Origin: Streptococcus suis
Lineage (GTDB): Bacteria > Bacillota > Bacilli > Lactobacillales > Streptococcaceae
Length of the DNA: 64,000 bases
Direction of reading: 5' to 3'
Assembly (NCBI RefSeq): GCF_002964045.1
Contig: NZ_POPB01000339.1
Location: 1 to 64,000, forward strand
The position numbers were made by a program, and so were the translations under genes. The notes beneath the pieces were generated by a model, which saw nothing but the letters and a program-made list of their open reading frames with translations, did no database searches and was not told the origin of the DNA. Positions 23,206 to 31,922 of this stretch are shown here, one piece after another. Each line of letters begins with the position of its first letter. Position 1 is the stretch's first letter.

Positions 23206-24486
23206 ATGCCCGCCAATCTCGCCCTTCGTATGCGGCCCAAATCCATTGATGACGTCATCGGTCAGGAACACCTGGTCGGTCCTGGAAAGATTATCCGTCG
23301 CATGATTGATGCCAATATGCTGTCGTCCATGATTCTCTACGGTCCGCCGGGAATTGGCAAGACCTCGATTGCGTCTGCAATTGCTGGCACGACCAAATAC
23401 GCCTTTCGGACCTTTAATGCCACGACCGACAACCAAAAACGCCTGCAGGAAATCGCTGAAGAAGCTAAATTTTCTGGCGGTCTGGTTCTCATGCTCGATG
23501 AGATTCATCGCCTCAACAAGACCAAGCAGGACTTCCTGCTTCCTCTTTTGGAAAATGGCAATATCATCATGATTGGGGCAACGACAGAAAATCCCTTCTT
23601 CTCAATTTTGCCTGCCATTCGTAGTCGAGTGCAGATTTTTGAATTGCAACCCCTGAAAACCAGCCATATCCGACAGGCTCTGGAACTGGCTCTGACAGAC
23701 AGCGAACGCGGTTTTGACTTCCCCGTCACCATTGAGCCTGAAGCTCTGGACTTCCTAGCCAATGCTACCAACGGTGACCTGCGTGCCGCCTATAACTCGC
23801 TAGAATTGGCTGTGCTTTCTACCAAGGAAAGCGAGGGCAGTCGCCACATTGACCTAGACGCTGTGGAAAATAGCTTACAGAAATCCTACATCAGCATGGA
23901 CAAGAACGGCGATGCCCACTACGACATTCTCTCAGCCCTGCAAAAATCCATTCGAGGCAGCGATGTCAATGCCAGCCTCCACTACGCCGCCCGTTTGATT
24001 GAGGCGGAAGACCTTCCTAGTCTGGCTCGTCGCTTGACGGTCATTGCCTATGAAGACATCGGCTTGGCCAATCCAGAGGCTCAGATTCATACCGTGACCG
24101 CCCTTGAAGCCGCCCAGAAAATCGGATTTCCAGAAGCACGGATTTTGATTGCCAATGTGGTAGTCGATTTGGCTCTTTCTCCCAAGTCTAATTCTGCCTA
24201 TCAGGCTATGGATGCAGCTCTGGCTGATTTGCGGAAAAATGGTCATCTACCTATCCCAAATCACCTGCGGGACGGGCATTATGCTGGTAGTAAGGAGCTG
24301 GGAAATGCTATTGGCTACCAGTATCCGCATGCCTATCCGGAAAAATGGGTGGACCAGCAATACCTGCCCGATAAGTTACTGAATGCGGACTACTTCACCG
24401 CCAACGACACCGGCAAATACGAGCGTGCCTTGGGCATGACCCAAGAAAAAATCAGGCATCTAAAACAGACCGAGAAAAATGTGTAA
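23206..24486 (+). CDS. rarA: Replication-associated recombination protein A (AAA ATPase)
   Basis: 426 aa. Walker A GPPGIGKTS (residues 46-54), Walker B MLDEIHR, sensor 1 GATTENPFF, then the MgsA-type C terminus (GSDVNASLHYAARLIEAEDL, RLTVIAYEDIGLANPEA). It acts at stalled replication forks and tetramerises through the C-terminal domain. GGAAG precedes the ATG. Confidence 0.95.
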   Translation: MPANLALRMRPKSIDDVIGQEHLVGPGKIIRRMIDANMLSSMILYGPPGIGKTSIASAIAGTTKYAFRTFNATTDNQKRLQEIAEEAKFSGGLVLMLDEIHRLNKTKQDFLLPLLENGNIIMIGATTENPFFSILPAIRSRVQIFELQPLKTSHIRQALELALTDSERGFDFPVTIEPEALDFLANATNGDLRAAYNSLELAVLSTKESEGSRHIDLDAVENSLQKSYISMDKNGDAHYDILSALQKSIRGSDVNASLHYAARLIEAEDLPSLARRLTVIAYEDIGLANPEAQIHTVTALEAAQKIGFPEARILIANVVVDLALSPKSNSAYQAMDAALADLRKNGHLPIPNHLRDGHYAGSKELGNAIGYQYPHAYPEKWVDQQYLPDKLLNADYFTANDTGKYERALGMTQEKIRHLKQTEKNV

Positions 24487-24553
24487 TATAGGACTAGTTT
24501 CTATTGATTATGAGCCAAAGACCATCAAACTGATTGTAGAAATCTTAAAATGA
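24479..24553 (+). pseudogene. Possible gene remnant between rarA and 24563
   Basis: An ATG overlapping the rarA stop opens 24 codons, MCNIGLVSIDYEPKTIKLIV then EILK. The sequence has coding character but is too short to be a normal domain. It may be the tail of a lost gene. Confidence 0.3.
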
Positions 24554-24562
24554 GGTATTCCA

Positions 24563-24979
24563 ATGAAAATAGAACGAAATTTTGGCGAGGGCTTTCCGTA
24601 TTCGATGCATGATGCAAGAATTACGAAGATTGAACACCTGGATAATCAGCTAATACTGCATATGGATTCTCTGTTTTATTATACTGATAATCAAACTGAA
24701 CAGATTCATAAAGCAACCATCCTGTTTGAACAGGTTGATAAAGAGGATGTCGAGTTTTTCGTATTCGAAGATACTGTTACAGGGGATTTTTCAGGAACTT
24801 GTATTGGGCTGGAAGATTACCAGAAAAAGTACCAAGATAGTGAATTTGAAGTAATTGTGGAAACCTACAACTGGAGTCGAGCTGTATTTCAGGGGTGGTT
24901 ATGGACTGGTGCTACTCCTGTAACCTGTCTAATGAATATTTTCTATTCAGGAAAAATGCTTTACCAAATAGGTGAGTAA
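24563..24979 (+). CDS. 138-aa protein, immunity-protein-like
   Basis: Small acidic soluble protein starting MKIERNFGEGFPYSMHDARI, with an aromatic-rich beta pattern and a WSRAVFQGWLWTG motif. The GFPYSMHDARI opening recalls small immunity-type proteins in polymorphic toxin loci. This is a weak resemblance and no family is claimed. GAGGT lies 8 nt upstream of the ATG. Just after the stop, another frame reads LPDFTTLINKEWEKYR to a stop near 25042, which looks like the tail of a related, decayed gene. Confidence 0.6.
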   Translation: MKIERNFGEGFPYSMHDARITKIEHLDNQLILHMDSLFYYTDNQTEQIHKATILFEQVDKEDVEFFVFEDTVTGDFSGTCIGLEDYQKKYQDSEFEVIVETYNWSRAVFQGWLWTGATPVTCLMNIFYSGKMLYQIGE

Positions 24980-25144
24980 GAGAAACACAGGGACTTCCTG
25001 ATTTTACAACGCTTATCAATAAGGAATGGGAGAAATATAGGTAATAAATGAACTGAACACAATATCGTCCTGTATCATAAATTGTAGTGCTTTTCTTCAG
25101 AAAAATAAAATTTGATAACGTTTTCATTTTTTGCCGATTTTCTC

Positions 25145-25172
25145 TTGATTTTTTTTTAAAATGTGGTAATAT
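25145..25172 (+). promoter_or_regulatory. Promoter of the structured RNA
   Basis: TTGATT (25145-25150), 16 bp, TAATAT (25167-25172) with TG one base upstream. Confidence 0.6.
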
Positions 25173-25185
25173 TAAATCATAAATA

Positions 25186-25378
25186 AGAACTGCTGTGGTA
25201 TACGAATTCATACCTATGTGTTGACCGACTATTTTTGTATTACTAGGGAGACAAAGATCTTTTGGCAGTATGCAGGCTGGTACACCCAGAAGCAACTAAG
25301 TCAGAAACACGTCACCCACCTGCTTCTAGCGTGCGGGATCAATACAATTCATGAATAACCGGTACCAATACAGCGTTT
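25186..25378 (+). ncRNA. ssrS: Probable 6S RNA
   Basis: A non-coding stretch of about 190 nt, conserved-looking and GC-richer than its flanks. It is closed by complementary ends: GCTGT..GGTA..ATTCAT near 25192-25213 pairs with ATGAAT..TACC..ACAGC at 25351-25374. The interior (GGGAGACAAAGATC, GGCAGTATGCAGGCTGG, CCCACCTGCTTCTAGC) can form a second long stem around an internal bulge, the 6S layout. It has its own promoter and lies upstream of tRNA-Lys. Family assignment from memory of streptococcal 6S RNA; a covariance search would decide. Confidence 0.6.
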
Positions 25379-25387
25379 TTATTTTGC

Positions 25388-25460
25388 CCTTCCTTAGCTC
25401 AGCTGGCAGAGCAGCGGACTCTTAATCCGTGGGTCGTAGGTTCGATCCCTACAGGGAGGA
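25388..25460 (+). tRNA. tRNA-Lys (anticodon CTT)
   Basis: 73 nt. The acceptor stem CCTTCCT pairs with AGGGAGG (one G-U). The D arm starts TAGCTCAG. The anticodon stem GCGGA/TCCGT encloses CTCTTAA, with CTT at positions 34-36. The T arm is GTAGG-TTCGATC-CCTAC. The discriminator is A and CCA is not encoded. Confidence 0.97.
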
Positions 25461-25475
25461 TTGGTTGATATGAGG

Positions 25476-25504
25476 AAAGTCTTGATTTATCAAGGCTTTT
25501 TCTC
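25476..25504 (+). terminator. Terminator after tRNA-Lys
   Basis: AAAGTCTTGAT pairs with ATCAAGGCTTT, followed by TTTCTCG. Confidence 0.8.
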
Positions 25505-25568
25505 GTTTTTTGAGTGAATTTGATCATCTTTGGTCAAAAAATAAACCCGTACATTAAAACTATACGGG

Positions 25569-26141
25569 TCATTTTTGTAATTTATCCCATAAAATCACTC
25601 GATTTTTCTGCAAGGACCTCTGCACATCAATGATGCGTTGGTTGGATGAGCCTCTAAATTGCAACATGAGATTGCGTTTGTTTTTGTCATAGCGGCCGTC
25701 TACGAGTATGTCCAACCAGCTGAGCAGTTCCAGTTTGTCTGGCGTTTCCTGCATCAATTCTTCCCATGTGTAGCCTGTCCAGGACCAGATGTCCTTGTCT
25801 GGCAATTCCTCCCGAACCCGCTTGACGAGTGGGAGGACCGTACCTGTATTAAGAAAGGGCTCACCACCTAAGAGGGTCAGGCCCTGTACATAGGGCTGGG
25901 CCAAGTCTGCTAAGATGCGGTCTTCCAGCTCCTGAGTGTAGGGAATGCCAGCCTTGAAGGACCAGGTGGCCACGTTGTAGCAACCGGGGCAGTGAAAGAG
26001 GCAACCGCTGACATAGAGGGAGCACCGCACGCCTTCGCCGTCCACAAAATTAAAGGCCTTGTAGTCCATAATCCGTCCCTGACTAAGTTCCTCGCTCTTC
26101 CACTCGCCTGGTTTGGGATTGTTCCAGGTCTGCTCCGTCAT
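25569..26141 (-). CDS. nrdG: Anaerobic ribonucleotide reductase activating protein
   Basis: 190 aa radical-SAM enzyme that installs the glycyl radical on NrdD. The 4Fe-4S cluster motif is C47-x3-C51-x2-C54 (CLFHCPGC), the SAM-binding motif is LLGGEPFLN, and GYTWEELM is also typical. It is last in the operon nrdD - small gene - metallophosphatase - GNAT - nrdG, all on the minus strand with short gaps. Confidence 0.96.
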   Translation of the reverse strand: MTEQTWNNPKPGEWKSEELSQGRIMDYKAFNFVDGEGVRCSLYVSGCLFHCPGCYNVATWSFKAGIPYTQELEDRILADLAQPYVQGLTLLGGEPFLNTGTVLPLVKRVREELPDKDIWSWTGYTWEELMQETPDKLELLSWLDILVDGRYDKNKRNLMLQFRGSSNQRIIDVQRSLQKNRVILWDKLQK

Positions 26142-26156
26142 AGCTGCCTCCTTCTC

Positions 26157-26648
26157 TTAGCCAATCCAGTAACGTTCTACTCCTTCGCGGGTGTCTTCTA
26201 GGCTACCGCCACAAGCCACAATCGTGCGACGACTGGCTTGATTGTTTGTCGAGCAGGTCACAAGGACCTTGGTGATATTTTTACTAGCCGCCTCCTGCAA
26301 ACCAAGTCGCAGTTGTTCCTTGGCATAGCCCTTGCCACGCTCGGACGGTCGAATGGAATAGCCAATATGACCGCCTTTATTGAGCAGGAAATCGTTGAGC
26401 CGTAGGCGTAAACTGAGAAAACCAAGGGCTCGACCTGTTTGGTCAAATGATACATATTGAATGGAAGGGACAAAACCGTCTGGCAGGTTTAGGCCTGCTT
26501 CATAATCTTGGTTTCGCAAAATCCAGTCTTCAAAGTCCACATCTTTAGAGATAAAGCCTCCGTCCATAGCAGAGCCTGCGGCTTCAAACTCGGCTAGCAT
26601 ATCCAAAATCGTTTCCTTATCCGCCACAGTCGGTCTTCTTAATTCCAT
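26157..26648 (-). CDS. GNAT acetyltransferase of the nrd operon
   Basis: 163 aa from the ATG at 26648, which has GGAGG 5 nt upstream. MELRRPTVADKETILDMLAE is the GNAT start; the acetyl-CoA loop is IGYSIRPSERGKGYAKEQLR; NNQASRRTIVACGG is the C-terminal part. In many streptococci such a gene sits just before nrdG. The substrate is unknown. Confidence 0.88.
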   Translation of the reverse strand: MELRRPTVADKETILDMLAEFEAAGSAMDGGFISKDVDFEDWILRNQDYEAGLNLPDGFVPSIQYVSFDQTGRALGFLSLRLRLNDFLLNKGGHIGYSIRPSERGKGYAKEQLRLGLQEAASKNITKVLVTCSTNNQASRRTIVACGGSLEDTREGVERYWIG

Positions 26649-26649
26649 T

Positions 26650-27996
26650 CTAGCCTCCATATTGTCTTTTGAAAAATTCGCTGATGATGTCAATATCCAG
26701 TCCCAAGTCCTGCACAATTTCTGCCTTGTGGAAATCGTCATAGTTGTCCTTACCACTCCAGACAAAAGAATTGGTCACAATCTGATAGACCTTGTCTGGC
26801 TCGACTGCTCTGCCATTGACCATAAAACCCTCACCGTCTGGGATAATGCCCCACATCTGAGGGTGGAGGCCGGTCTGCAAGCTAGCCACCAAATCGCTGC
26901 CTTTGATAGCAACCAGCAGGACGCGTTTGGAAAAGGGCAGGACCTTGACCAAGTCCGAATAAAAGATTGGTCCCGCCGACAAGGAAGCCCGAATGCCGAA
27001 GCCGTTGATGACCGCTCCATCCGCCTGCAAACCTAGTTGACTCGCCTGTTCAAATAAAGCCTGACAAATAACAGGGGCCAGAGTTGATAACCCTTGACGA
27101 ATGCTGTCTCGCTCTCCGTCTAGTGCCTGAGGTAAAATCGCTATCGGTTTGGAAAAAGCTGCGTCACGTTCCGATTTCATCTGGTCGATAATAGCCTTGA
27201 CCGCCCTGTCTTCTTGGGTCAGTTTCTCCACCTCAATCAAGTCATAAGCCAGAACTTCGTGCCGTCCATCTGCAAAACACCGCAGGGATAGATGACCGAC
27301 AAAACGACCATACTGACCAGCCTGGCAGATACTAACTCCACCAGTCTGACTAGGTTGTTTTAGAATGGTATGGGTATGTCCGCCCAAAATCACGTTAAGT
27401 TCAGGGAAATCCTTGGCCAGATTCACATCTTCATCATAGCCCAAGTGACTGAGCACGACCAGATGAGCTGATGGATTCTGACTCACAATCTGGTCTACCA
27501 ATCGCCGCAGAGCTTGTCGATGGTCTTCAAAAATCACATTCTCCGACGGTGACGCAACCTCCTGGGTTTCCAGAGTAGTCAGACCTAAGACATAGAGAGG
27601 CTTTCCATTCATATCGAATTCTAGGACATCCTCAAGCGGCACCAGTTCATCAGTCGCTGCTTCATCACGGTAGCGGAGATTGGAGGACACGATTGGAAAC
27701 TGGGCAAAGTCGTCCAATCGACTGAGCAACTCATCTCCGTGGTCAAACTCATGATTGCCCAAGGTCATGGCCTGGCAACCGATTCGATTCATCAACTCGA
27801 TTTCCTTGACCCCTCGATACATATTGAAAAAGATATTGCCCGAAAAGAGATCGCCACTGTCAAAAACAAAGGTCGGAATTCCGTTCTGCTCATTACGAGC
27901 CTGAATATCCGCAATCAGCTGTGCCTTCTTGGGAAAATTCTCCACATAGGAATGCATATCATTAGTATGGAGAATGCTGATATCTGTAAATTCCAT
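26650..27996 (-). CDS. Cytoplasmic 5'-nucleotidase/UshA-like metallophosphatase
   Basis: 448 aa with no signal peptide and no sortase motif. The phosphoesterase motifs are ILHTNDMHSYVE, FDSGDLFSG, TLGNHEFDHG, LSHLGYDED and LGGHTHTIL. The 5'-nucleotidase C-terminal domain follows (PIFYSDLVKVLPFSKRVLLV, NSFVWSGKDNYDD). It shares the fold with the surface enzyme at 14757 but is intracellular. The stop overlaps the GNAT ribosome binding region. Its place between the nrd genes suggests a role in nucleotide salvage; inference. Confidence 0.88.
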   Translation of the reverse strand: MEFTDISILHTNDMHSYVENFPKKAQLIADIQARNEQNGIPTFVFDSGDLFSGNIFFNMYRGVKEIELMNRIGCQAMTLGNHEFDHGDELLSRLDDFAQFPIVSSNLRYRDEAATDELVPLEDVLEFDMNGKPLYVLGLTTLETQEVASPSENVIFEDHRQALRRLVDQIVSQNPSAHLVVLSHLGYDEDVNLAKDFPELNVILGGHTHTILKQPSQTGGVSICQAGQYGRFVGHLSLRCFADGRHEVLAYDLIEVEKLTQEDRAVKAIIDQMKSERDAAFSKPIAILPQALDGERDSIRQGLSTLAPVICQALFEQASQLGLQADGAVINGFGIRASLSAGPIFYSDLVKVLPFSKRVLLVAIKGSDLVASLQTGLHPQMWGIIPDGEGFMVNGRAVEPDKVYQIVTNSFVWSGKDNYDDFHKAEIVQDLGLDIDIISEFFKRQYGG

Positions 27997-27997
27997 A

Positions 27998-28132
27998 TTA
28001 TTTCTTCTTATTCTTGGCTTGCTTGAGCAATTCCTGCACACGCGACTTCTTGTCCTGCTTCACAGTAGAATTCTTCTCATGATAGCGTGCCACCAAGGCC
28101 TTGCCCTTGTCGTCTAATTGATATTTTCCCAT
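27998..28132 (-). CDS. Small basic protein of the nrdD-nrdG operon
   Basis: 44 aa: MGKYQLDDKGKALVARYHEK, then a Lys-rich helix ending AKNKKK. The ATG at 28132 has GGAG upstream, and the stop is 1 nt before the next ATG. A short basic gene at this position is a recurring feature of streptococcal nrdD-nrdG operons. No function is assigned. Confidence 0.75.
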   Translation of the reverse strand: MGKYQLDDKGKALVARYHEKNSTVKQDKKSRVQELLKQAKNKKK

Positions 28133-28146
28133 TGTTTTCTCCTTTT

Positions 28147-28315
28147 TATGTAGTCATTCAGTTTACTTTTAGTACTCGCTTCAAAGGTTTGGGGAACCTT
28201 TGAAGGCTGGAAATAGGGCGAACCGCTTTCGCCTCAAAAGCTGCAGACAGCCGGAAATGAGATTTGCGAAAGCGAGTTAACGACGTAATAAAAGATAAAC
28301 TGGATGACGATGAAA
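28147..28315. repeat. BOX-like modular repeat, copy B
   Basis: The same ends as copies A and C: GTTTACTTTTAGTACTCGCT at left; ACGTAATAAAAG..AACTGGATGACGAT at right. The middle carries TTCAAAGGTT/AACCTTTGAA. It lies inside the nrd operon between nrdD and the small gene, so it is probably transcribed and could fold in the mRNA. Confidence 0.75.
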
Positions 28316-28353
28316 TAGCAGAGCTATTGATTGTTTCTTTCTATTATAACAAA

Positions 28354-28381
28354 CTTCCGTAGTTCCTCAAAACTACGGAAG
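28354..28381 (-). terminator. Hairpin after nrdD
   Basis: CTTCCGTAGT/ACTACGGAAG, perfect over 10 bp with an 8-nt loop and the minus-strand tail TTTGTTATAATAG. It may be only partly terminating, since the nrdG-operon genes follow. Confidence 0.7.
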
Positions 28382-28397
28382 CCCTAATGTCCGTTCT

Positions 28398-30569
28398 TTA
28401 TAAACTAGACCCATTCATGTGTTTGACACGGGAAATAATTTCCTTGTGGCGACCCTTGACCATAGGTCTGGCCTGCGGATTGCCTAAATAGCCACAGGTC
28501 CGCTTGACCACGTCAACTGTTTTGGGGTCGCTATTGCCACAGTTTGGGCACTTGAAACCACGCTCTGTCGGCTCGAAGTCCCCCTCAAAATCACAGGCGT
28601 AGCAATGGTCAATCGGAGTATTGGTCCCCAGATAGCCCACACGGTCATAGGCATAGTCCCAAACAGCCTCCAAGGCCTTTGGATTTTGTTGCAAGACAGG
28701 GTATTCACAGTAGTGGATAAAGCCACCGCTGGCACCTGCCTCCACATAGACCTTTTCAAAGTCCAGTTTTTCAAAAGGAGTCGGATTTTTCCGTACATCG
28801 TAGTGGAAGGAATTAGTGTAATACTGCTTGTCGGTAATGTTTGCAACCAGACCAAACTTGTCTGTATCCATGCGGCAGAAGCGATCCGTCAGGCTTTCAG
28901 ATGGGGTTGAATAAACAGAGAAATGATAGCCATATTGGTCAGACCAAGCATCTGTCAATTCCTTCATTCGTTTGATAATGGCAATCGTGAAATCCTTGGC
29001 TTCTGGATTGTCCTCCCAGTGACCTCCGTAGAAAACGGCCGCCACTTCATAGAGTCCGATATAGCCTAGCGAAATGGTCGCTCTGCGATGTTTGAAAACC
29101 TCATCCACCGTATCGGTCTTGGCCAGTCGCTTGCCAAAAGCCCCATACTGATACAAAATCGGTGCATTGGCAGGTGTCGCCTCCTTGACCCGCTCCACAC
29201 GGTAAACCAAGGCATCCTTGGCAATAGCCATGCGTTCTGCAAATATTTCCCAGAACTTGTCCATGTCGCCCGCTGATTCCATAGCAATCCGTGGCAGATT
29301 GACGGTCACAACACCCAAGTTCATCCGCCCAGATGTCACATCCTGACCGTTTTCATCCTGCCAACCTTGTAAGAAGGAACGGCAACCCATTGGCACCTTG
29401 AAGGAGCCTGTCAACTCAACAATCTTGTCATAAGACAGCATATCTGGATACATCCGCTTGGTTGCACATTCCACCGCCAGCTGCTTGATGTCATAGTTGG
29501 GCGAATCAGGCTCCAAGTTCAAGCCCCGCTTGACTGTGTAAATCAACTTTGGAAAGATAGCTGTCCGACCTTCGCGCCCCAGACCTTTGATACGAATGTT
29601 CAAAATCGCTTTTTGAATTTCCCGTTCAAACCAGGAGGTTCCGAGACCAAAACCGAGCGAGGTAAAAGGCGTTTGCCCATTGGACGTAAAGAGGGTGTTA
29701 ATCTCATACTCCAAAGACTGCATGGCATCGTAGATATCCTTTTGAGTCTTGGCACGCGCATAGTCTTCCTGCTTGTCTGGCAAAACCCAGTCTGTTGCTT
29801 CCTTCAAATGCTTCTGGTAATTGAGTTCCGCATAGGGAGCTAGCACCTCATCAATGCGGTCAGCTGAGCAACCTCCGTACTGACTAGAGGATACATTGGC
29901 AATAATCTGCGAAATCTGAGCCGTAGCCGTCTGAATCGACTTGGGACTTTCCACATCCGCATTCCCAATCTTAAAGCCCTGAGCCAACATCCCCTTGAAA
30001 TCAATCAAGCAACAGTTGGTCATGGGAGTATAAGGACTGTAATCCAAGTCATGATAATGAATATCACCTTTTTGGTGGGCATTGGCTACATGGGCAGGCA
30101 AGAGTTTGAGGCCAATGGATTTTCCAACGATCCCCGCTGTCAAATCCCGCTGAGTATTGAAAACATCGGCGTCCTTGTTGGCATTCTCATTGACCAAGGC
30201 CTGATCCTTGCTCAGCAACTTGTGAATTTCAAAGTTAATATCGGTCGCCTGATGTCGACGAAAATCCCGCTGGGTCCGATACTGGATATAGCGTTCTGCT
30301 AACTCATACAAATGAGCCTTGAGCAACTCCTGCTCCACAATGGTCTGGATTTCATAAATCTGGATGTCGCCTGTGAAACGACGACCAATCTCTTGCAAGC
30401 TTGCCTCTAAAACCAGCTGCAGACCAGCCTCTGACACGGGGTGTTCTAACTCCTGATTGGCCCGCGAAAGAGCAGAAAAAATCTTTTGCTCAGTAAAGGA
30501 CACCGTCCGACCGTCCCGTTTCAAGACGACTAAATTCAGTTTTTCTACATCATTTTCTTGCACCTTCAT
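28398..30569 (-). CDS. nrdD: Anaerobic ribonucleoside-triphosphate reductase
   Basis: 723 aa from the ATG at 30569, which has GGAGG 8 nt upstream. It reduces NTPs to dNTPs in anoxia by a glycyl radical. An N-terminal ATP cone (VVLKRDGRTVSFTEQKIFSA) gives allosteric control. The C-terminal zinc site has C-x2-C pairs in CYACDFEGD and FKCPNCGNSD, and the glycyl radical loop is RTCGYLGNPQARP. It is first in the nrd operon, with two NrdR-like boxes upstream. Confidence 0.97.
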   Translation of the reverse strand: MKVQENDVEKLNLVVLKRDGRTVSFTEQKIFSALSRANQELEHPVSEAGLQLVLEASLQEIGRRFTGDIQIYEIQTIVEQELLKAHLYELAERYIQYRTQRDFRRHQATDINFEIHKLLSKDQALVNENANKDADVFNTQRDLTAGIVGKSIGLKLLPAHVANAHQKGDIHYHDLDYSPYTPMTNCCLIDFKGMLAQGFKIGNADVESPKSIQTATAQISQIIANVSSSQYGGCSADRIDEVLAPYAELNYQKHLKEATDWVLPDKQEDYARAKTQKDIYDAMQSLEYEINTLFTSNGQTPFTSLGFGLGTSWFEREIQKAILNIRIKGLGREGRTAIFPKLIYTVKRGLNLEPDSPNYDIKQLAVECATKRMYPDMLSYDKIVELTGSFKVPMGCRSFLQGWQDENGQDVTSGRMNLGVVTVNLPRIAMESAGDMDKFWEIFAERMAIAKDALVYRVERVKEATPANAPILYQYGAFGKRLAKTDTVDEVFKHRRATISLGYIGLYEVAAVFYGGHWEDNPEAKDFTIAIIKRMKELTDAWSDQYGYHFSVYSTPSESLTDRFCRMDTDKFGLVANITDKQYYTNSFHYDVRKNPTPFEKLDFEKVYVEAGASGGFIHYCEYPVLQQNPKALEAVWDYAYDRVGYLGTNTPIDHCYACDFEGDFEPTERGFKCPNCGNSDPKTVDVVKRTCGYLGNPQARPMVKGRHKEIISRVKHMNGSSL

Positions 30570-30622
30570 CTGACTGGCCTCCATTTTTTCACTGCTACTA
30601 GTGTAACATTTCACAAATTAAA

Positions 30623-30679
30623 AATCAATATCTTGTGTTAAAAAATATAAAAATTAAAAAATTACACTAAATATAGTCT
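30623..30679 (-). promoter_or_regulatory. Two NrdR-box-like sites upstream of nrdD
   Basis: Minus-strand ACACAAGATATTGATT (30623-30638) matches the NrdR consensus ACACAATATATTGTGT at 13 of 16 positions. AGACTATATTTAGTGT (30664-30679) matches at about 12. Their starts are 41 bp apart, about four helical turns. NrdR represses ribonucleotide reductase operons from such tandem boxes. Confidence 0.65.
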
Positions 30680-30710
30680 ATCTTTCTGAAAAGCAAATGA
30701 AAACAAGAGC

Positions 30711-30884
30711 CTATTCTGACTCTTGCTTTCTGGTCCATAAGAAGTACAAATTGATCGCACAGGCCACTAAAATCACAGTAGGCCAAAGCAAATTTAAGAG
30801 GGGAACTTTACCAACATTCACAGCAAGAATGAGGATATTCCACACCACTCCCAAACTATAGACAATCGTCAGTATAATTTTCAT
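30711..30884 (-). CDS. 57-aa two-TM membrane protein
   Basis: The ATG at 30884 has GGAG upstream; an in-frame start at 30896 does not. Two TM helices (about residues 3-22 and 30-50) and the tail TRKQESE. No family is recognised. It lies 34 bp after the DUF3021 gene and may be part of that transcript. Confidence 0.55.
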   Translation of the reverse strand: MKIILTIVYSLGVVWNILILAVNVGKVPLLNLLWPTVILVACAINLYFLWTRKQESE

Positions 30885-30917
30885 AAAACACTCCAATTAA
30901 ATGATAGTGCTATTATA

Positions 30918-31358
30918 CTACAAACGACCGTTGATGTCCTTAATCTGTCGCTCCATTTTTCGATAGTTTATTAGAAATAGCAGAGCGTATACCAAGACAA
31001 AGATAAGCCAGAAGAAGAGAAGGGCACCAAGTTTCACGGGAAACCAGCCTGCTAAAATGCCCAGCGGTGTGAAGCCTAAAGCTGTGATGCAAAAATGCGT
31101 TGCCGTCATTCGCAAAAGGCTCCAATCCTGTTCAAAAATCTTGTCTGCCAGCTGAAACAAGATGCCGATTGCTGCCCAAATCAGCACACAGATTAACATG
31201 ACGGTTACCTGATTAAAATTGCTCAGGTAGTAAGCCCCCATGGTTGAGAGTGGATTGAGCGGAAGATACGTTCCCTTTCCGAAAATACTGGAAGTGATGA
31301 TGGAAATGACAGTTCCAACTGAAACGCCTAAACTGGCTGATAAGATGTATTTTTTCAT
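30918..31358 (-). CDS. DUF3021 membrane protein, LytTR-system inhibitor
   Basis: 146 aa with four TM helices (about residues 5-25, 50-70, 85-108 and 112-132), the DUF3021 layout. It overlaps the LytTR regulator gene by 4 bp. In streptococcal LytTR regulatory systems (for example HdrRM and BrsRM of S. mutans) the membrane protein restrains its LytTR partner, and release activates bacteriocin or competence genes. The signal sensed here is unknown. Confidence 0.82.
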   Translation of the reverse strand: MKKYILSASLGVSVGTVISIITSSIFGKGTYLPLNPLSTMGAYYLSNFNQVTVMLICVLIWAAIGILFQLADKIFEQDWSLLRMTATHFCITALGFTPLGILAGWFPVKLGALLFFWLIFVLVYALLFLINYRKMERQIKDINGRL

Positions 31359-31798
31359 ATTCCTAACCTTTCTTTGATGGATTTTAAATAACGTCGAGAC
31401 GAGTAGGTGACAGAGCCATTTTTCATGACCAGTTTGACCAGACCATTGGCTGTCAGCTTGAGGTGATCCAGTTGCTTGATGTGAATGATTTCCGACTGGG
31501 AAATCTGCAAAAAGTTGGCAGGCAGTTCCTCCTTAACCTGATACAAGCGTAGGTTGGAAGTAAAGGAATCTGCCACCGTTTCCACCTGTAAAACCTTGTC
31601 TTCCAAGTAGAGCCTGACAATCTCATCATGCTCCAAAAGATATACCTGCTCCCCTTTTTTGACTGTCAGCCTAGATGTCTGCTTGTCTAGGTTTTGAACA
31701 TAGGCCACCAACTGTGAAATCTGCTCAGACATAGTTTGAGCCTCAATGGTCACTAAGTCTTCCAAAATTTCTGGTGATATAGCTAGTTTTACTTTCAT
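31355..31798 (-). CDS. LytTR DNA-binding regulator (LytTR regulatory system)
   Basis: 147 aa with no receiver domain. A short helical N terminus (EILEDLVTIEAQTMSEQISQ) is followed by a LytTR domain from about residue 50 (YLLEHDEIVRLYLEDKVLQV, FLQISQSEIIHIKQLDHLKL, NGSVTYSSRRYLKSIKERLG). Paired with a DUF3021 gene, this is a LytTR regulatory system and is separate from the two-component LytTR regulator at 10272. Its targets are not evident here; the usual one is its own promoter. Confidence 0.85.
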   Translation of the reverse strand: MKVKLAISPEILEDLVTIEAQTMSEQISQLVAYVQNLDKQTSRLTVKKGEQVYLLEHDEIVRLYLEDKVLQVETVADSFTSNLRLYQVKEELPANFLQISQSEIIHIKQLDHLKLTANGLVKLVMKNGSVTYSSRRYLKSIKERLGI

Positions 31799-31893
31799 CT
31801 TCTCTCCCTTCTCTTTCTGACCCTATTAAACACCATTTCTCTATTGGTTTCAAGGGCTTTTGACTATGTGGTCGATTTCCTGCCCTAAACGGC

Positions 31894-31920
31894 AAAAAAG
31901 CCAGAACAACTGTCCTGACT
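31894..31920 (-). terminator. Terminator of the 35293-31923 operon
   Basis: GTCAGGACA..TGTTCTGGC and T6 on the minus strand. Almost the same hairpin follows mutS (35922-35943). Confidence 0.85.
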
Positions 31921-31922
31921 TC

